A stretch of 64,000 nt of DNA from JADFOJ01 sp041580235 (GTDB lineage Bacteria > Planctomycetota > Phycisphaerae > Phycisphaerales > SM1A02): assembly GCA_041580235.1 (NCBI GenBank), contig JBFGEG010000001.1:79131-143130 (forward strand). The letters are read 5' to 3'. A model generated the notes under the pieces. That model worked only from the letters and a program-made list of their open reading frames with translations, was not told the DNA's origin and made no database searches. The position numbers and the translations under genes were made by a program. Positions 18,508-27,314 of this stretch are shown one piece after another. Each line of letters opens with the position of its first letter. Positions within the stretch are counted from its first letter, which is position 1.

Positions 18508-21051
18508 TCAACGAGCGTCGTCCCAGTCCTCGTCGTCGTCGTCGTCGTCGTCCCAGTCTTCATCCTCATCCTCGTCCTCGAGGTCCTCGATGCGGTCCTC
18601 CAGCTCCTCGACCTCATCCTCCATGGCCTCGGCCTGGTCCTCGAGCGTCTCCGCCTGCTCTTCCAGCGCCTCGGCTTCCTCCTGAAGCGATTCGGCCTTC
18701 TGGCTCAAGGACTGCGCCTTGGCCAGCACCGCGGTTCTTCTGGCGCCGCTGAGCTCCTCGGCCTCTTCCCGAAGGTCATCCGCCTCCGACTCGAGCTTGT
18801 CGGCCTTCTCGCGCAGACGATCGGCCTTGTCGCGCAAGCCGTCAGCCTGCCGCTCGAACGCCTTGATCTGCAGCTCGAGTGCTCGTCGTGACGCCTGCAT
18901 CGCGCGCGTTTCGGCAACACGCGAGCTGGCTCGTGACTCGTACTGGTTGGCGAGGTTCGCCAGTGCCTCGGTGTACACCTGAGCGCCACCGGCGCTCGCC
19001 TGTGCCTTGCCGTCGGGGTGGATCATGTTTACGAACGCCGCGAAGACAAGCTGCTCGAGATCGGTCCCGTGCACCCTGATGCGCTCGCGACCCGGCTCAA
19101 CGAGGATCGGCACATCAGGCCGCACCATCAATTCCGTCAGCGCCCCCAGCTTTCCCTGCGGCAGCGTGTACGCCTTGACCCTGTCCTCGCCGTCGATCAT
19201 GGCGCAGAACGCGGCGAAGATCCGCTGATGTCTGTCCATGGCGTGGACCTCGATGCGGTCGCCATCCGGCCTGACGCGAATGGGAACATCGTTGCGAATC
19301 ATCAGCTTGGCCAGCGCCTCGGCCTTGCCATCGGGAAGCTCGTAGGAGCGGATGACGATCTCGTTGCAGTCGGTGGTCGGGGAAGGAGCGGGCGTTCGAT
19401 CGCCGCCGAGACCCGTGCCCATACCACCAGACGCAAGGGCCCCTTGCCCGACTCCCGCACCGCCGCCGCGCCCGTGCGGCGCGCCGCCGCGACGCGATTC
19501 GCGCATGATGCGTCGAAGCTCCTCGTGGAGCCGCTCGAGTTGGCGCTCCAGCATTTCCATGCGCTTCTCGAGCGATTCGTCGTCGAGCCCGCCCATGAAC
19601 TGCTCGAACGTCGTGCTCGCGGTCGGCGCCATCGGCGCGCTTGGCACCACCGGAGCCTTCGGCGGGGTGGGCACGACGAGCTTGAACGGCTTCTTTGGTT
19701 TGGCAGGCTTGTCCGCCTTCGTCTGGGCGTTCGACTCCTTCGGGCACGCCCACAGCGGTGTCACCATCACGCCCCCCAGGGCCACCATGCAGGCCAGCAG
19801 GACGCCCTTTCGCGAATGACTCGGGCTCGTCTGTGCAGTCATCACCATCGTGAGTCTCCTGGCAAATCGTTTTGTTCGCTTCGTCGTGGCGCCGAGCCCA
19901 ACCGAGGGCACGGCCGAACAGGTGGCGCTGCGGCGGCGGCGCGTCTCGAGCAGCGCCTCGGCGTAGGCCCGGCGGCCGTACGGCAGCAGCGTCGTCACCC
20001 AATTATCGCAGCAAAGGTCCGCTTCCTCACGCAGGCGGCGGCGCACCCACCACACCACCGGGTGCCACCAGTACATCCAGCCGATGACCATCTCGGCCCG
20101 GCAGACCCAGTGATCACGCCGACGCAGGTGCGCCAGCTCGTGGCAGATCACGGCCCGGCGGCCCACGGCGTCGAGCTGCGCCCACAGCGAGCGCGGCAGC
20201 ACCAGGCACGCCCGCCGGCCGCACCACACCATCGGGGATACTGCCGCGTCGACCATCAGGGTGTGCGGCGCGCGCCGCATTCCCAGGGCCTCGGAGGTCT
20301 CGGTGACCATCCTGATCACCGACGGCGGCGCAGCCCGGCCGCCGCGTATCAGACGCACGGATCGACCGATGCGAACGGCCGCCACCAGCATGAGCAGCAC
20401 GAAGCCTCCGCCCCAGACCGCGGCCGGCACCGGGGGCATGCCCACGATCGCGTCACGGACGACGCCGAGCTGGACGGCCCATCGCCGCCATTCGCTGCGA
20501 GCCGGCGTCGTGACGGAATCGCGTACCACGGAAGACGTGTTCGCCCGCGCGTGTGCGTGGCGGCCAGTTTCGGAAGGCTCGACGGTGACGGGCGGCATGA
20601 CCGCCTTGCGATCGACCGACGACCTGCGTGACACGAGTGGCGTGCGGGACCTGGACTCGAGTGCTTCGGGCGGCTCGCCCGACCATGTCTCCAAACCGCC
20701 GGGAACACGAACACCGTGCGGCTCCACCCGCCGCGGAGTGCCCGATTCAATCGCAGAAGCCGGCGGCCCGACGGAGGTAGTGGGGGCATTTCCCTCCGTC
20801 TTCCGGCGAGCCAACTCAGTCAGCGGGGTCTGAATGCTGACCACCGGTGGGCCGGCCGGCAACTGCGGAATCGCCACGGGGGGCAACAACGGAACGACCA
20901 CGAGCAGGCCGAGTACGGCAAGCCACATCGAGTGCCGCGTCGAAGGGCGGCAGGGGAACACGGCGCCGACAACGGCCACGAGCAGCGTCACCGGGATCAC
21001 CACCAGCGCGCCCCGCCACAGCAGATCAGTTGGCAGCCACTCCGTGGTCAT
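18508..21051 (-). CDS. M56-family (BlaR1/MecR1-like) membrane metallopeptidase with STN-like repeats and acidic coiled coil
   Basis: An 847-residue protein. Membrane helices near residues 12-32, 42-60, 218-235 and 405-425 frame a peptidase domain with the zinc motif HELAH at about residue 304 and a downstream EADLCCDNW glutamate motif. After the last helix comes a Lys/Pro-rich linker, then two tandem ~65-residue units (about 575-700) sharing Y-x-LP-x-GK-x-x-ALxxLM-x-R-x-DVPI and FAAFxxMI, recalling the short secretin/TonB N-terminal domain. A ~130-residue heptad coiled coil follows, with a tail of nearly pure Asp/Glu/Trp. Its ATG overlaps the blaI stop (ATGA). It probably senses an envelope signal and inactivates the BlaI repressor. 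The ligand is unknown, and no beta-lactamase gene is nearby. Confidence 0.9.
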   Translation of the reverse strand: MTTEWLPTDLLWRGALVVIPVTLLVAVVGAVFPCRPSTRHSMWLAVLGLLVVVPLLPPVAIPQLPAGPPVVSIQTPLTELARRKTEGNAPTTSVGPPASAIESGTPRRVEPHGVRVPGGLETWSGEPPEALESRSRTPLVSRRSSVDRKAVMPPVTVEPSETGRHAHARANTSSVVRDSVTTPARSEWRRWAVQLGVVRDAIVGMPPVPAAVWGGGFVLLMLVAAVRIGRSVRLIRGGRAAPPSVIRMVTETSEALGMRRAPHTLMVDAAVSPMVWCGRRACLVLPRSLWAQLDAVGRRAVICHELAHLRRRDHWVCRAEMVIGWMYWWHPVVWWVRRRLREEADLCCDNWVTTLLPYGRRAYAEALLETRRRRSATCSAVPSVGLGATTKRTKRFARRLTMVMTAQTSPSHSRKGVLLACMVALGGVMVTPLWACPKESNAQTKADKPAKPKKPFKLVVPTPPKAPVVPSAPMAPTASTTFEQFMGGLDDESLEKRMEMLERQLERLHEELRRIMRESRRGGAPHGRGGGAGVGQGALASGGMGTGLGGDRTPAPSPTTDCNEIVIRSYELPDGKAEALAKLMIRNDVPIRVRPDGDRIEVHAMDRHQRIFAAFCAMIDGEDRVKAYTLPQGKLGALTELMVRPDVPILVEPGRERIRVHGTDLEQLVFAAFVNMIHPDGKAQASAGGAQVYTEALANLANQYESRASSRVAETRAMQASRRALELQIKAFERQADGLRDKADRLREKADKLESEADDLREEAEELSGARRTAVLAKAQSLSQKAESLQEEAEALEEQAETLEDQAEAMEDEVEELEDRIEDLEDEDEDEDWDDDDDDDEDWDDAR
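18530..18590. repeat. Triplet-rich low-complexity tract encoding the Asp/Glu tail
   Basis: Runs of GTC and TCATCC-type triplets encode the acidic C-terminal tail of the M56 protein on the minus strand. Such a tract could vary in length by slippage, but that cannot be judged from a single sequence. Confidence 0.6.
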
Positions 21052-21452
21052 CGCTTCGACCGCCTGCCTTTCTCGTCCAACTGTTCGATTAGAGTCTGGA
21101 GCTGTGCAATTTCATCTGAGGAGAACTTTTCTTCTCGTATGAGCTGCAGAACAAGCGGCGCGGCTGCTCCGTCGTACATCTGCTCGATCAGCGACTCGAG
21201 CCTGGACTTGGTGACCCGGTCGCGGCTCACCGCCGGCCGGTAGACGTAGGCGAGCTCCGACTTGTCGCTCTTGACATAGCCCTTCTGCTCGAGCCTCGTC
21301 AGGAAGGTGAGAACCGTGGTGTAGGCGACCTGCCGGCCTCTTGCGTGCAGGCGGTTCATCACCTGTCGCACGGTGGCGGGGCCGTGGTCCCAGAGGGCCT
21401 TGAGAACCTCGAGCTCCGCCGTGCCCAGATCACCTTCCCGCGGTGGTGCCAT
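21048..21452 (-). CDS. BlaI/MecI-family transcriptional repressor
   Basis: A 134-residue winged-helix repressor. The N-terminal DNA-binding domain reads LGTAELEVLKALWDHGPATV then an AYTTVLTFLTRLEQKGYV recognition segment typical of BlaI/MecI/CopY. A C-terminal helical dimerisation arm covers about residues 80-134. It is cotranscribed with the M56 peptidase (4-base ATGA overlap), the standard pairing in which the peptidase leads to repressor cleavage. A matching operator lies 72 bases ahead of the start. Confidence 0.95.
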   Translation of the reverse strand: MAPPREGDLGTAELEVLKALWDHGPATVRQVMNRLHARGRQVAYTTVLTFLTRLEQKGYVKSDKSELAYVYRPAVSRDRVTKSRLESLIEQMYDGAAAPLVLQLIREEKFSSDEIAQLQTLIEQLDEKGRRSKR

Positions 21453-21524
21453 CGGCCATCTCCACCCCCGGTTCTCGCCGCCCGCTCCAGGCTGCTTCCT
21501 CTTAAGAGGACGGCGGCCGCAATC

Positions 21525-21540
21525 TACTACGTCTGTCGTA
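21525..21540. promoter_or_regulatory. Candidate BlaI-type operator
   Basis: The 16-base sequence TACTACGTCTGTCGTA has the form TACnAC-N4-GTnGTA. This matches the layout of the BlaI/MecI operator TACTACATATGTAGTA, keeping the outer and inner conserved bases. It lies in the gap between blaI (minus) and fdhD (plus), so it could act on the blaI promoter and possibly on fdhD. Confidence 0.65.
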
Positions 21541-21696
21541 GGCTGTCAATGTTTTCGTGGCTCATGCGGGGCGGGCCGGAAGCGGCCACCCGTACAGAAG
21601 CCGCAAATCACCGTTTCACAAGACCTTGCCGTAGCATCGGCCGGCCCCGCGAGAGTCGGCAACAATGACCTCGGCGGGGGCGCAGGAGCTCCGGAC

Positions 21697-22503
21697 GTGG
21701 GCTTGACGCATTGGAGACGGATGTGGCGGCTGGACGGGGGCGGGCCCGCGCTGGGCGAGCGCGACGAGCTCGCCGCCGAGGAGCCGCTCGAGATCAGGGT
21801 CCGCGGCCGATCGGTGAGCGTGACGATGCGGACCCCCGGCCACGACGACGAGCTGGCGGCCGGCTTTCTCGTGACCGAGGCCGTCATCCGCGGCACCGCC
21901 GACGTGATCCGCATCGAACAGTGCGCAGCGGACGAGCAGGGCAACGTCGTCAACGTCACCCTCGCCCCGGAAGTCCCCTTGGACCTCGCACGTCTCACAC
22001 GCCACGTGTTCGCGTCGTCCAGCTGCGGGCTCTGCGGCAAGGCCTCCATTGACTCGGTCCACACGCAGTTCGACCCCATCACGACGAACCTCTCCATCGG
22101 CTTCTCGACACTGCGGGAGCTGCCGGCCAGGCTGCGCCGCGCCCAGCCGGCGTTCGAGCAGACGGGCGGCGTGCACGCCGCCGCCGTCTTTGGCCCCGAC
22201 GGCGGGCTCGTCGTCGTCCGGGAGGACGTGGGACGCCACAACGCCGTCGACAAGGTCATCGGCTTCGGCCTGCTCCAGGGGCTGCTCCCCTTCGAGCGCC
22301 ATGTCCTGGTGGTGAGCGGCCGCGCCTCGTTCGAGATCATGCAAAAGGCGCTGGCGGCGCGAATCCCGATCGTGGCCGCCGTGTCGGCGCCGTCGAGCCT
22401 GGCCGCCGAGTTTGCCGAACGAAGCAGTCAGACGCTGATCGGCTTCCTGCGCGATCATCGAATGAACGTCTACGCGAACCCGCAGCGGATCACGCTTCCT
22501 TGA
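21697..22503 (+). CDS. fdhD: Formate dehydrogenase accessory sulfurtransferase FdhD
   Basis: FdhD moves sulfur from a cysteine desulfurase to the bis-MGD molybdenum cofactor of formate dehydrogenase. The 268-residue protein shows the family hallmarks: AAEEPLEIRVRG, TMRTPGHDDELAAGFLVTE, the catalytic CGLCGK loop, and the GGVHAAA ... REDVGRHNAVDKVIG segment. GTG 21697 has AGGAG at 8 bases and is preferred. ATG 21721 is an alternative with GGAG only 4 bases away. The frame also reads upstream, but that part does not look like FdhD. No formate dehydrogenase is in the window. The AioA/IdrA-type enzyme at 54.7 kb uses a related cofactor but is not a known FdhD client. Confidence 0.93.
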   Translation: MGLTHWRRMWRLDGGGPALGERDELAAEEPLEIRVRGRSVSVTMRTPGHDDELAAGFLVTEAVIRGTADVIRIEQCAADEQGNVVNVTLAPEVPLDLARLTRHVFASSSCGLCGKASIDSVHTQFDPITTNLSIGFSTLRELPARLRRAQPAFEQTGGVHAAAVFGPDGGLVVVREDVGRHNAVDKVIGFGLLQGLLPFERHVLVVSGRASFEIMQKALAARIPIVAAVSAPSSLAAEFAERSSQTLIGFLRDHRMNVYANPQRITLP

Positions 22504-22542
22504 TCCGCGGCTTTCGGCAGCCCGGACTGGAGATCGCCGATC

Positions 22543-23031
22543 ATGGCTGATGGAACGATCGTGTCCATTCAGATCACCGCGGAAGAAGGGGCGCCGGTGC
22601 GCTGCGTGCCGCAAGCCGAGCTTGTCGCGGGCAAGGGTATCGTGGGTGACCGGTATTATCACAAGGACGACAAGGAGCCAGGCCAGCAGGTGACGCTCGT
22701 GGAAGCGGAGCAGATCGAGCGCTTCAACGCGGACACGGGCCTCAACATCGATCCCGCCGACACGCGACGCAACATCACAGTGCGAGGCCTGCCGCTCAAT
22801 GACCTGGTTGGCGTGGACTTCATGGTTGGCGAGGCCGAAGTCCGGGGCATCGAGCTCTGCGCGCCGTGTGGCTACGTCGCGAAGACGCTCATCTCGAGCT
22901 TCTCGATCACCGACCTCCCGGCGTCCTCGATCATCGCCGGATTGAAGGACCGGGCGGGGCTCCGCGCACGCATCATCAAGGGCGGAACGGTGCGTGTCGG
23001 CGACGCGGTCCGCGCGACGCCGGCGACGTGA
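22543..23031 (+). CDS. MOSC-domain protein
   Basis: A 162-residue stand-alone MOSC (molybdenum cofactor sulfurase C-terminal) protein. It has the beta-barrel signatures GIVGDRYYH near the start, TRRNITVRGLPLNDL in the middle and the conserved cysteine in GIELCAPC. MOSC proteins bind or transfer sulfur on Moco, or act in detoxification with the cofactor bound. GGAG lies 10 bases ahead of the ATG. It follows fdhD by 39 bases on the same strand, so a shared Moco-sulfuration role is likely. Confidence 0.92.
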   Translation: MADGTIVSIQITAEEGAPVRCVPQAELVAGKGIVGDRYYHKDDKEPGQQVTLVEAEQIERFNADTGLNIDPADTRRNITVRGLPLNDLVGVDFMVGEAEVRGIELCAPCGYVAKTLISSFSITDLPASSIIAGLKDRAGLRARIIKGGTVRVGDAVRATPAT

Positions 23032-23057
23032 GGCAGGTCGCGGATACAGTGTCTGCG

Positions 23058-24656
23058 ATGACGCCGGAGCAGCTCATCGAGGGCCTTTCCGATCCCGGGG
23101 CGTACCCGGTCGCGGTCGATCGCGTCGAGATCCGCCAGACACACGTCTCCATCCTCTTTTTCGCGGGACCGCGTGTGTACAAGGTCAAGAAACCGGTCGA
23201 TCTTGGATTCCTTGATTTCACGACACTTCAGCGACGCCGCCACTTCTGCGAGGAGGAGGTCCGTCTCAACCGGCGTCTGGCCGGCGAGGTCTATCTCGGC
23301 GTGGCCGGGGTCGCACGGGTTCCGGGCGGCGGCCTGCGGATTGTCGGGGCGGACGACGGCTCGATCATCGAGTACGCCGTCGAGATGATCCGCCTGCCCG
23401 AGCAGCGGATGCTCGACCGCCTCCTTGACGACGGCCTGATCGACAACGCCATTCTCGATGATCTCGTGAAGATCCTGCTGCGCTTCCACCGCGAGGCGGC
23501 CACCGGCGAGGGCGTCGACGAGCACGGCACGCCCGAGGCGGTGGGCCGCGCCGTCCGGGAGAACCTGAGCGAGGCCCGCCGATTCGTGGCGCCCGAGCCG
23601 GAACGCGGCATGCTGTCACCGGCACTCTGGCAACGGCTGTCCGGCGCGGCCGAGTCGTTCCTGGCCGACCACGAGAGCCTGCTGGCGCAGCGCATCCGCG
23701 ACGGCCGCATCCGCGACGGTCACGGCGATCTGCACGCCGGAAACATCTGCGCGATGGACGATCGCATCGTAATCTACGACTGCATCGAGTTCGCGCCGCA
23801 CCTGCGATGCGGGGACGTGGTGAAGGACCTTGCCTTTCTCGTGATGGATCTCGACGCCCGCGGTGCCCGAGGGCTGCGCGGTTTCGGGCGGTACCTGGCC
23901 CGGCGCTACGCCGAGGGCTCCGCCGACGCCGACCTGGAGACCCTCCTTCCTTTCTATAAGGGCCACCTCGCGGCGGTCCGGGGCAAGGTCAACTCGATCG
24001 CCGCGGACGATCCCGGCCTGGATCAGGCCCAGCGCGACGACGCCCGTCGCGAGGCAATGCGATACTTCCACCTGGCGGGGTCGTACCTGCTGCCGCCGGC
24101 TCTCATCGTCATGTGCGGCCTGCCCGGCAGCGGCAAGAGCTGGGCGGCGCGGCACCTCGCGCGACCGTTCGAGGCGGCGGTCATCCAGAGCGACGTCGTG
24201 CGCAAGCGTCTGGCGGGCGTCGCGCCCACTCACCGGCCGACCCCCGAGGAAGCGGCGGTGCTCTACGCGCCGCCGTCGAGCCGCCGGACGTACGAGACGA
24301 TGCTGCGGGAAGCCGGGACCCTGCTGGAGGAAGGGCGCAGCGTCGTCGTCGACGCCACGTTTCCCCACCGCGACGCGCGGGAGCCGTTCAGCGCCATGGC
24401 CCGGGCCCGCGCGACCCCGTGGGTCGTCGTCCACATCACGAGCCCCGAGACGGTCATCGCCGAGCGTATGCGCCGCCGTGCGGACCTCGCCGAGGAGGTC
24501 TCCGACGCCGACTGGACGGTGTATCGTCAGTTCAAGACCGGTTTCGAGCCACCGGACGAGGTTGGCTCTTCGCACCTGACCGAAGGTGACAGCACTGGTG
24601 ATCCGGAGGTGATCGTCTCCAATGTCATCGACCGGCTCCTCGAACAGACCGGCTGA
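23058..24656 (+). CDS. Two-domain kinase: aminoglycoside-phosphotransferase-like plus P-loop ATPase
   Basis: A 532-residue protein. The N-terminal two thirds are an APH/choline-kinase-like fold (COG2187 type) with the catalytic loop GHGDLHAGN (Asp and Asn) and the metal-binding DCIEFA motif near residue 235. The last ~185 residues form a nucleotide kinase-like domain (COG0645 type) with Walker A GLPGSGKS (about residue 354) and the strand RSVVVDATFPHRDAR. I know this fusion as a conserved but poorly characterised protein and do not know its substrate. The start ATG 23058 is the first that gives the conserved N-terminus (MTPEQLIEGLSDP). The frame is open further upstream through the MOSC gene. 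Confidence 0.85.
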   Translation: MTPEQLIEGLSDPGAYPVAVDRVEIRQTHVSILFFAGPRVYKVKKPVDLGFLDFTTLQRRRHFCEEEVRLNRRLAGEVYLGVAGVARVPGGGLRIVGADDGSIIEYAVEMIRLPEQRMLDRLLDDGLIDNAILDDLVKILLRFHREAATGEGVDEHGTPEAVGRAVRENLSEARRFVAPEPERGMLSPALWQRLSGAAESFLADHESLLAQRIRDGRIRDGHGDLHAGNICAMDDRIVIYDCIEFAPHLRCGDVVKDLAFLVMDLDARGARGLRGFGRYLARRYAEGSADADLETLLPFYKGHLAAVRGKVNSIAADDPGLDQAQRDDARREAMRYFHLAGSYLLPPALIVMCGLPGSGKSWAARHLARPFEAAVIQSDVVRKRLAGVAPTHRPTPEEAAVLYAPPSSRRTYETMLREAGTLLEEGRSVVVDATFPHRDAREPFSAMARARATPWVVVHITSPETVIAERMRRRADLAEEVSDADWTVYRQFKTGFEPPDEVGSSHLTEGDSTGDPEVIVSNVIDRLLEQTG

Positions 24657-25572
24657 CGCGAGTGGCCCCGGATCGTGGCGCCTGGCGATCGGGTGGGCGA
24701 TCGTCATCATCAATACGTCGGTGGCGTGCCTGTGGGCGTTCTGGGGCGCGATCGAGAACTTTCACGAGGGGTGGTACTGGCCGAGCCTGGCCCGAAACCT
24801 CCTGGGGGCACTTGCCTATCACACACCAATGCTGATCTGGACGGCCTTGGGGCTTCTCGCCGTGCGGTGGGCGCGAGTGGGCGCAGTCACCTACATCACG
24901 GTCGGCCTCGGCCTCGCCGCGTGGCTGTACGTGCTCCAGACCGGCGGGCTTCAAGTCGCGTTCTTGCTCGGTGGATTCGGGGCCATCTTCGGCGCCCTGT
25001 GGTGGATCGGCCGTCCCCATCCGAAGCGTTGGGCGTACCGCGTCACGTGGGGGCTGCCCGTGGCGGTCGCCGTCATCTCCGGCGCCGAGGGCGCGTATCG
25101 CGTGGCCACGCGCTTCGACGATGGTGATCGCGGAGCACGACTCGTGGAGGGCAATGGCGTCACGCTGACGTGGGCACCGCAGGGGCCGGGCTGGCCGACG
25201 CACGGCGTGGCCTTCAACGAGGCCGTGGAGCGGTGCCGGCACCTGACTGACGACGGGCTCGCCCTGGCCGACGAACCCCTGGATCTCTGGCGGCTGCCGA
25301 CGGTGAGCGAGATCGTGCGCTCCTTGACGCGTCACGGCGACAACGCCGGCGGTACATGGGACGCCGACCGAGGCCGCGCCTCCTATGAGACGCGGCCGGA
25401 CAAGGAGGCGCCGCTGTGGGACCCGTACTCGCCGATCATCTACTGGTGGGCCGCCGACGAGGTGGACCCCGACCACGCCTACCGCGTCGTTCACAACGGC
25501 CTCGTGCTCCTCAAGCCCAGGGACCTGGGGATGGGCAGCCAGGGGTTTCGCGCGGTCAGGGCGGGACAGTAG
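24622..25572 (+). CDS. Membrane protein with DUF1566-like C-terminal domain
   Basis: A 316-residue protein whose start overlaps the previous gene by 35 bases; GGAGG lies 12 bases before the ATG. Four membrane helices occupy residues about 20-165. The extracytoplasmic C-terminal half has the core LDLWRLPTVSEI and a terminal YWWAADEV...FRAVRAG stretch, resembling the DUF1566/Lcl C-type-lectin-like fold, in which WRLPT is the best-kept motif. The function is unknown to me. The long overlap suggests coupling to the kinase gene. Confidence 0.7.
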   Translation: MSSTGSSNRPADASGPGSWRLAIGWAIVIINTSVACLWAFWGAIENFHEGWYWPSLARNLLGALAYHTPMLIWTALGLLAVRWARVGAVTYITVGLGLAAWLYVLQTGGLQVAFLLGGFGAIFGALWWIGRPHPKRWAYRVTWGLPVAVAVISGAEGAYRVATRFDDGDRGARLVEGNGVTLTWAPQGPGWPTHGVAFNEAVERCRHLTDDGLALADEPLDLWRLPTVSEIVRSLTRHGDNAGGTWDADRGRASYETRPDKEAPLWDPYSPIIYWWAADEVDPDHAYRVVHNGLVLLKPRDLGMGSQGFRAVRAGQ

Positions 25573-25602
25573 GGGTCAGGGGTCGGGCGGACAGGGAGAA
25601 TT

Positions 25603-25617
25603 GGGGCCGTTTTCCCC
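25603..25617 (+). promoter_or_regulatory. GGG-N-CCC regulon element (variant, N7) ahead of the 553-residue hypothetical
   Basis: GGGGCCGTTTTCCCC matches the recurring element, with one extra T between the G and C runs. A TAGGCT -10-like hexamer starts at 25641, 23 bases after it, and only six bases separate that hexamer from the ATG at 25653, so the message would be leaderless or nearly so. Confidence 0.5.
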
Positions 25618-25652
25618 TTCGGGCGGACGCCGTTTCGCGCTAGGCTCGGCGC

Positions 25653-27314
25653 ATGAAACAGCCGGTCAGCACTCCGATCGAGGCTCTGCGTGCGGCCCGC
25701 ACGCGCTTCGGTCCGCGCGGGCGGGCGGCCAAGCTGGACCTGCTTTCGAAGCTGGCCCAGCAGAAGCTCTCACGCGCCCGCGACCTCCGCGACTACCACG
25801 ACATCCTGCTTTTTCTCATCGCGCATCCGGACGACGCGCACGTCAGCCGGCTCGCCGAGAGTGAGCTGCAGCGTCTCGGCGCAAGGGTGGCCGAGCTGTC
25901 GGGCCGTGCGCTCCTAAACTCCGGCCTGCCGGGCTCGATGGTGGAGTCGCCGTTCACCCTCGACACCACGGCGTGGCTTGCCCGGCGGTACCCCGACGAT
26001 GTCGATCTCGTCTGGGAGGATGAATCCGCCGGCACTGCACTCGATGAGCTCCTCGGCCTGTGCGTGGGCTCGGTCGAGCAGGATGGTCTTCTCGACGGGC
26101 GGCTGTCGACGCGTGAGTGGCTGGCGGCCGCCAAGGGCAACGGCCGTCTCAGCGAGCTGCAGTGGCTTCTTCAGCGTATCCAGGTGCTCGACACGCCTCC
26201 GGCTCTTCTCGACTACGTCTTCAACAGCCTCGATCTGAGCGTTCGCTTCCGGCTGCCCCGGGAGGCGCCGCGTCTGCCGACCCGTCACCTGCACTACCAG
26301 ACAGCCGATCTGCAGCGCTCCGTCGACGTGGACGCGGCGCTGCAACGGGCGCTGCCGGTAGCACGGCCGCTGCCGGCCCGGGAGGCCAATCGATTGATCG
26401 ACGTGGCCCGCATGGCTCTGTGCGCGCTCCGCCGCGAGACCGATCCCGTGACGTATGCCAACCCGCGGGAGGTCACGCGGATCTCCCTGGACCGGGGCAT
26501 CGACATCGTCCTGTACGGCATGCAGCCCGCGCGGCGTCTGCCGCTGGAGAGCTTCTTCGGCTATCTGGCGGCGAGAAACGGCGTGCCCGTCGCCTACGGC
26601 GGCGGGTGGGTCTTTCTCGACCGCTCGGAGATCGGGATCAACGTGTTCCCGCCCTTCCGCGGCGGCGAGTCGGCGTACCTGTTCGCCGAGATCCTGCGTG
26701 TCTACCACCGGCACTACGGCGTCCGGCGTTTCCTGGTGGACCCGTTCCAGTTCGGTGACGGCAACCGCGAAGGGATTCGCTCCGGTGCGTTCTGGTTCTA
26801 CTACCGCCTGGGGTTCCGGCCGGTCGAGCCGGCCCTTGCCGAGCTGGCCGCCCGCGAATGGGCGGCGATCTCCCGCAGCCGATCCCACCGCAGCCCCCCC
26901 ACGACCCTGCGGCGACTGGCCACCGGAAAGCTCGCCCTGGAGGTCGGAGAGCCCGTTGCCGAGGCTCCGGATCCAGTGGCCCTGGGTCTCGCGGTCACGA
27001 GGGCCGTCGGCGGACGCTTCGGCGGCGACCGGGCCGCGGCCGAGCGCTGGGCGCGGCGTCGCATCGGGCGGCTGTGCCCGGCCGGGCGTGCGGCGCCGGC
27101 CGAGCAGCAGGACGCCGCCGACCGGCTGGCCATGCTCTACGCCCTGATCCCGGACGTCGACGACTGGCCGGTCGCCGATCGCCGCCGGATGATGTCGGTC
27201 ATGCGAGCCAAGGGCGCACTCCGCGAGCGCGACTACGTCACCAGGCTGCAGGGACACCGCCGGCTGCGGGCCGGCTTGTCGGCGTTGGGGACCGAGCAAA
27301 GGACCGCGGGGTGA
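25653..27314 (+). CDS. Conserved-looking hypothetical protein (553 aa)
   Basis: I do not recognise this protein. It is soluble, Arg/Leu/Ala-rich, with no signal peptide. Residues about 285-410 look most structured, with YGMQPARRLPLESFFGYLAARNG and the segment GIRSGAFWFYYRLGFRPVEP. The second has the A..FYyklGF pattern that closes many GNAT acetyltransferase folds, though the nucleotide-binding R/QxxGxG/A motif is not clear. The last ~130 residues are Arg/Ala-rich. It begins at an ATG six bases after a -10-like hexamer, and its stop overlaps the acyl-CoA ligase start (GTGA), so the two are one operon. The two may act together, for example on an acyl group; that is only suggestion. Confidence 0.7.
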   Translation: MKQPVSTPIEALRAARTRFGPRGRAAKLDLLSKLAQQKLSRARDLRDYHDILLFLIAHPDDAHVSRLAESELQRLGARVAELSGRALLNSGLPGSMVESPFTLDTTAWLARRYPDDVDLVWEDESAGTALDELLGLCVGSVEQDGLLDGRLSTREWLAAAKGNGRLSELQWLLQRIQVLDTPPALLDYVFNSLDLSVRFRLPREAPRLPTRHLHYQTADLQRSVDVDAALQRALPVARPLPAREANRLIDVARMALCALRRETDPVTYANPREVTRISLDRGIDIVLYGMQPARRLPLESFFGYLAARNGVPVAYGGGWVFLDRSEIGINVFPPFRGGESAYLFAEILRVYHRHYGVRRFLVDPFQFGDGNREGIRSGAFWFYYRLGFRPVEPALAELAAREWAAISRSRSHRSPPTTLRRLATGKLALEVGEPVAEAPDPVALGLAVTRAVGGRFGGDRAAAERWARRRIGRLCPAGRAAPAEQQDAADRLAMLYALIPDVDDWPVADRRRMMSVMRAKGALRERDYVTRLQGHRRLRAGLSALGTEQRTAG

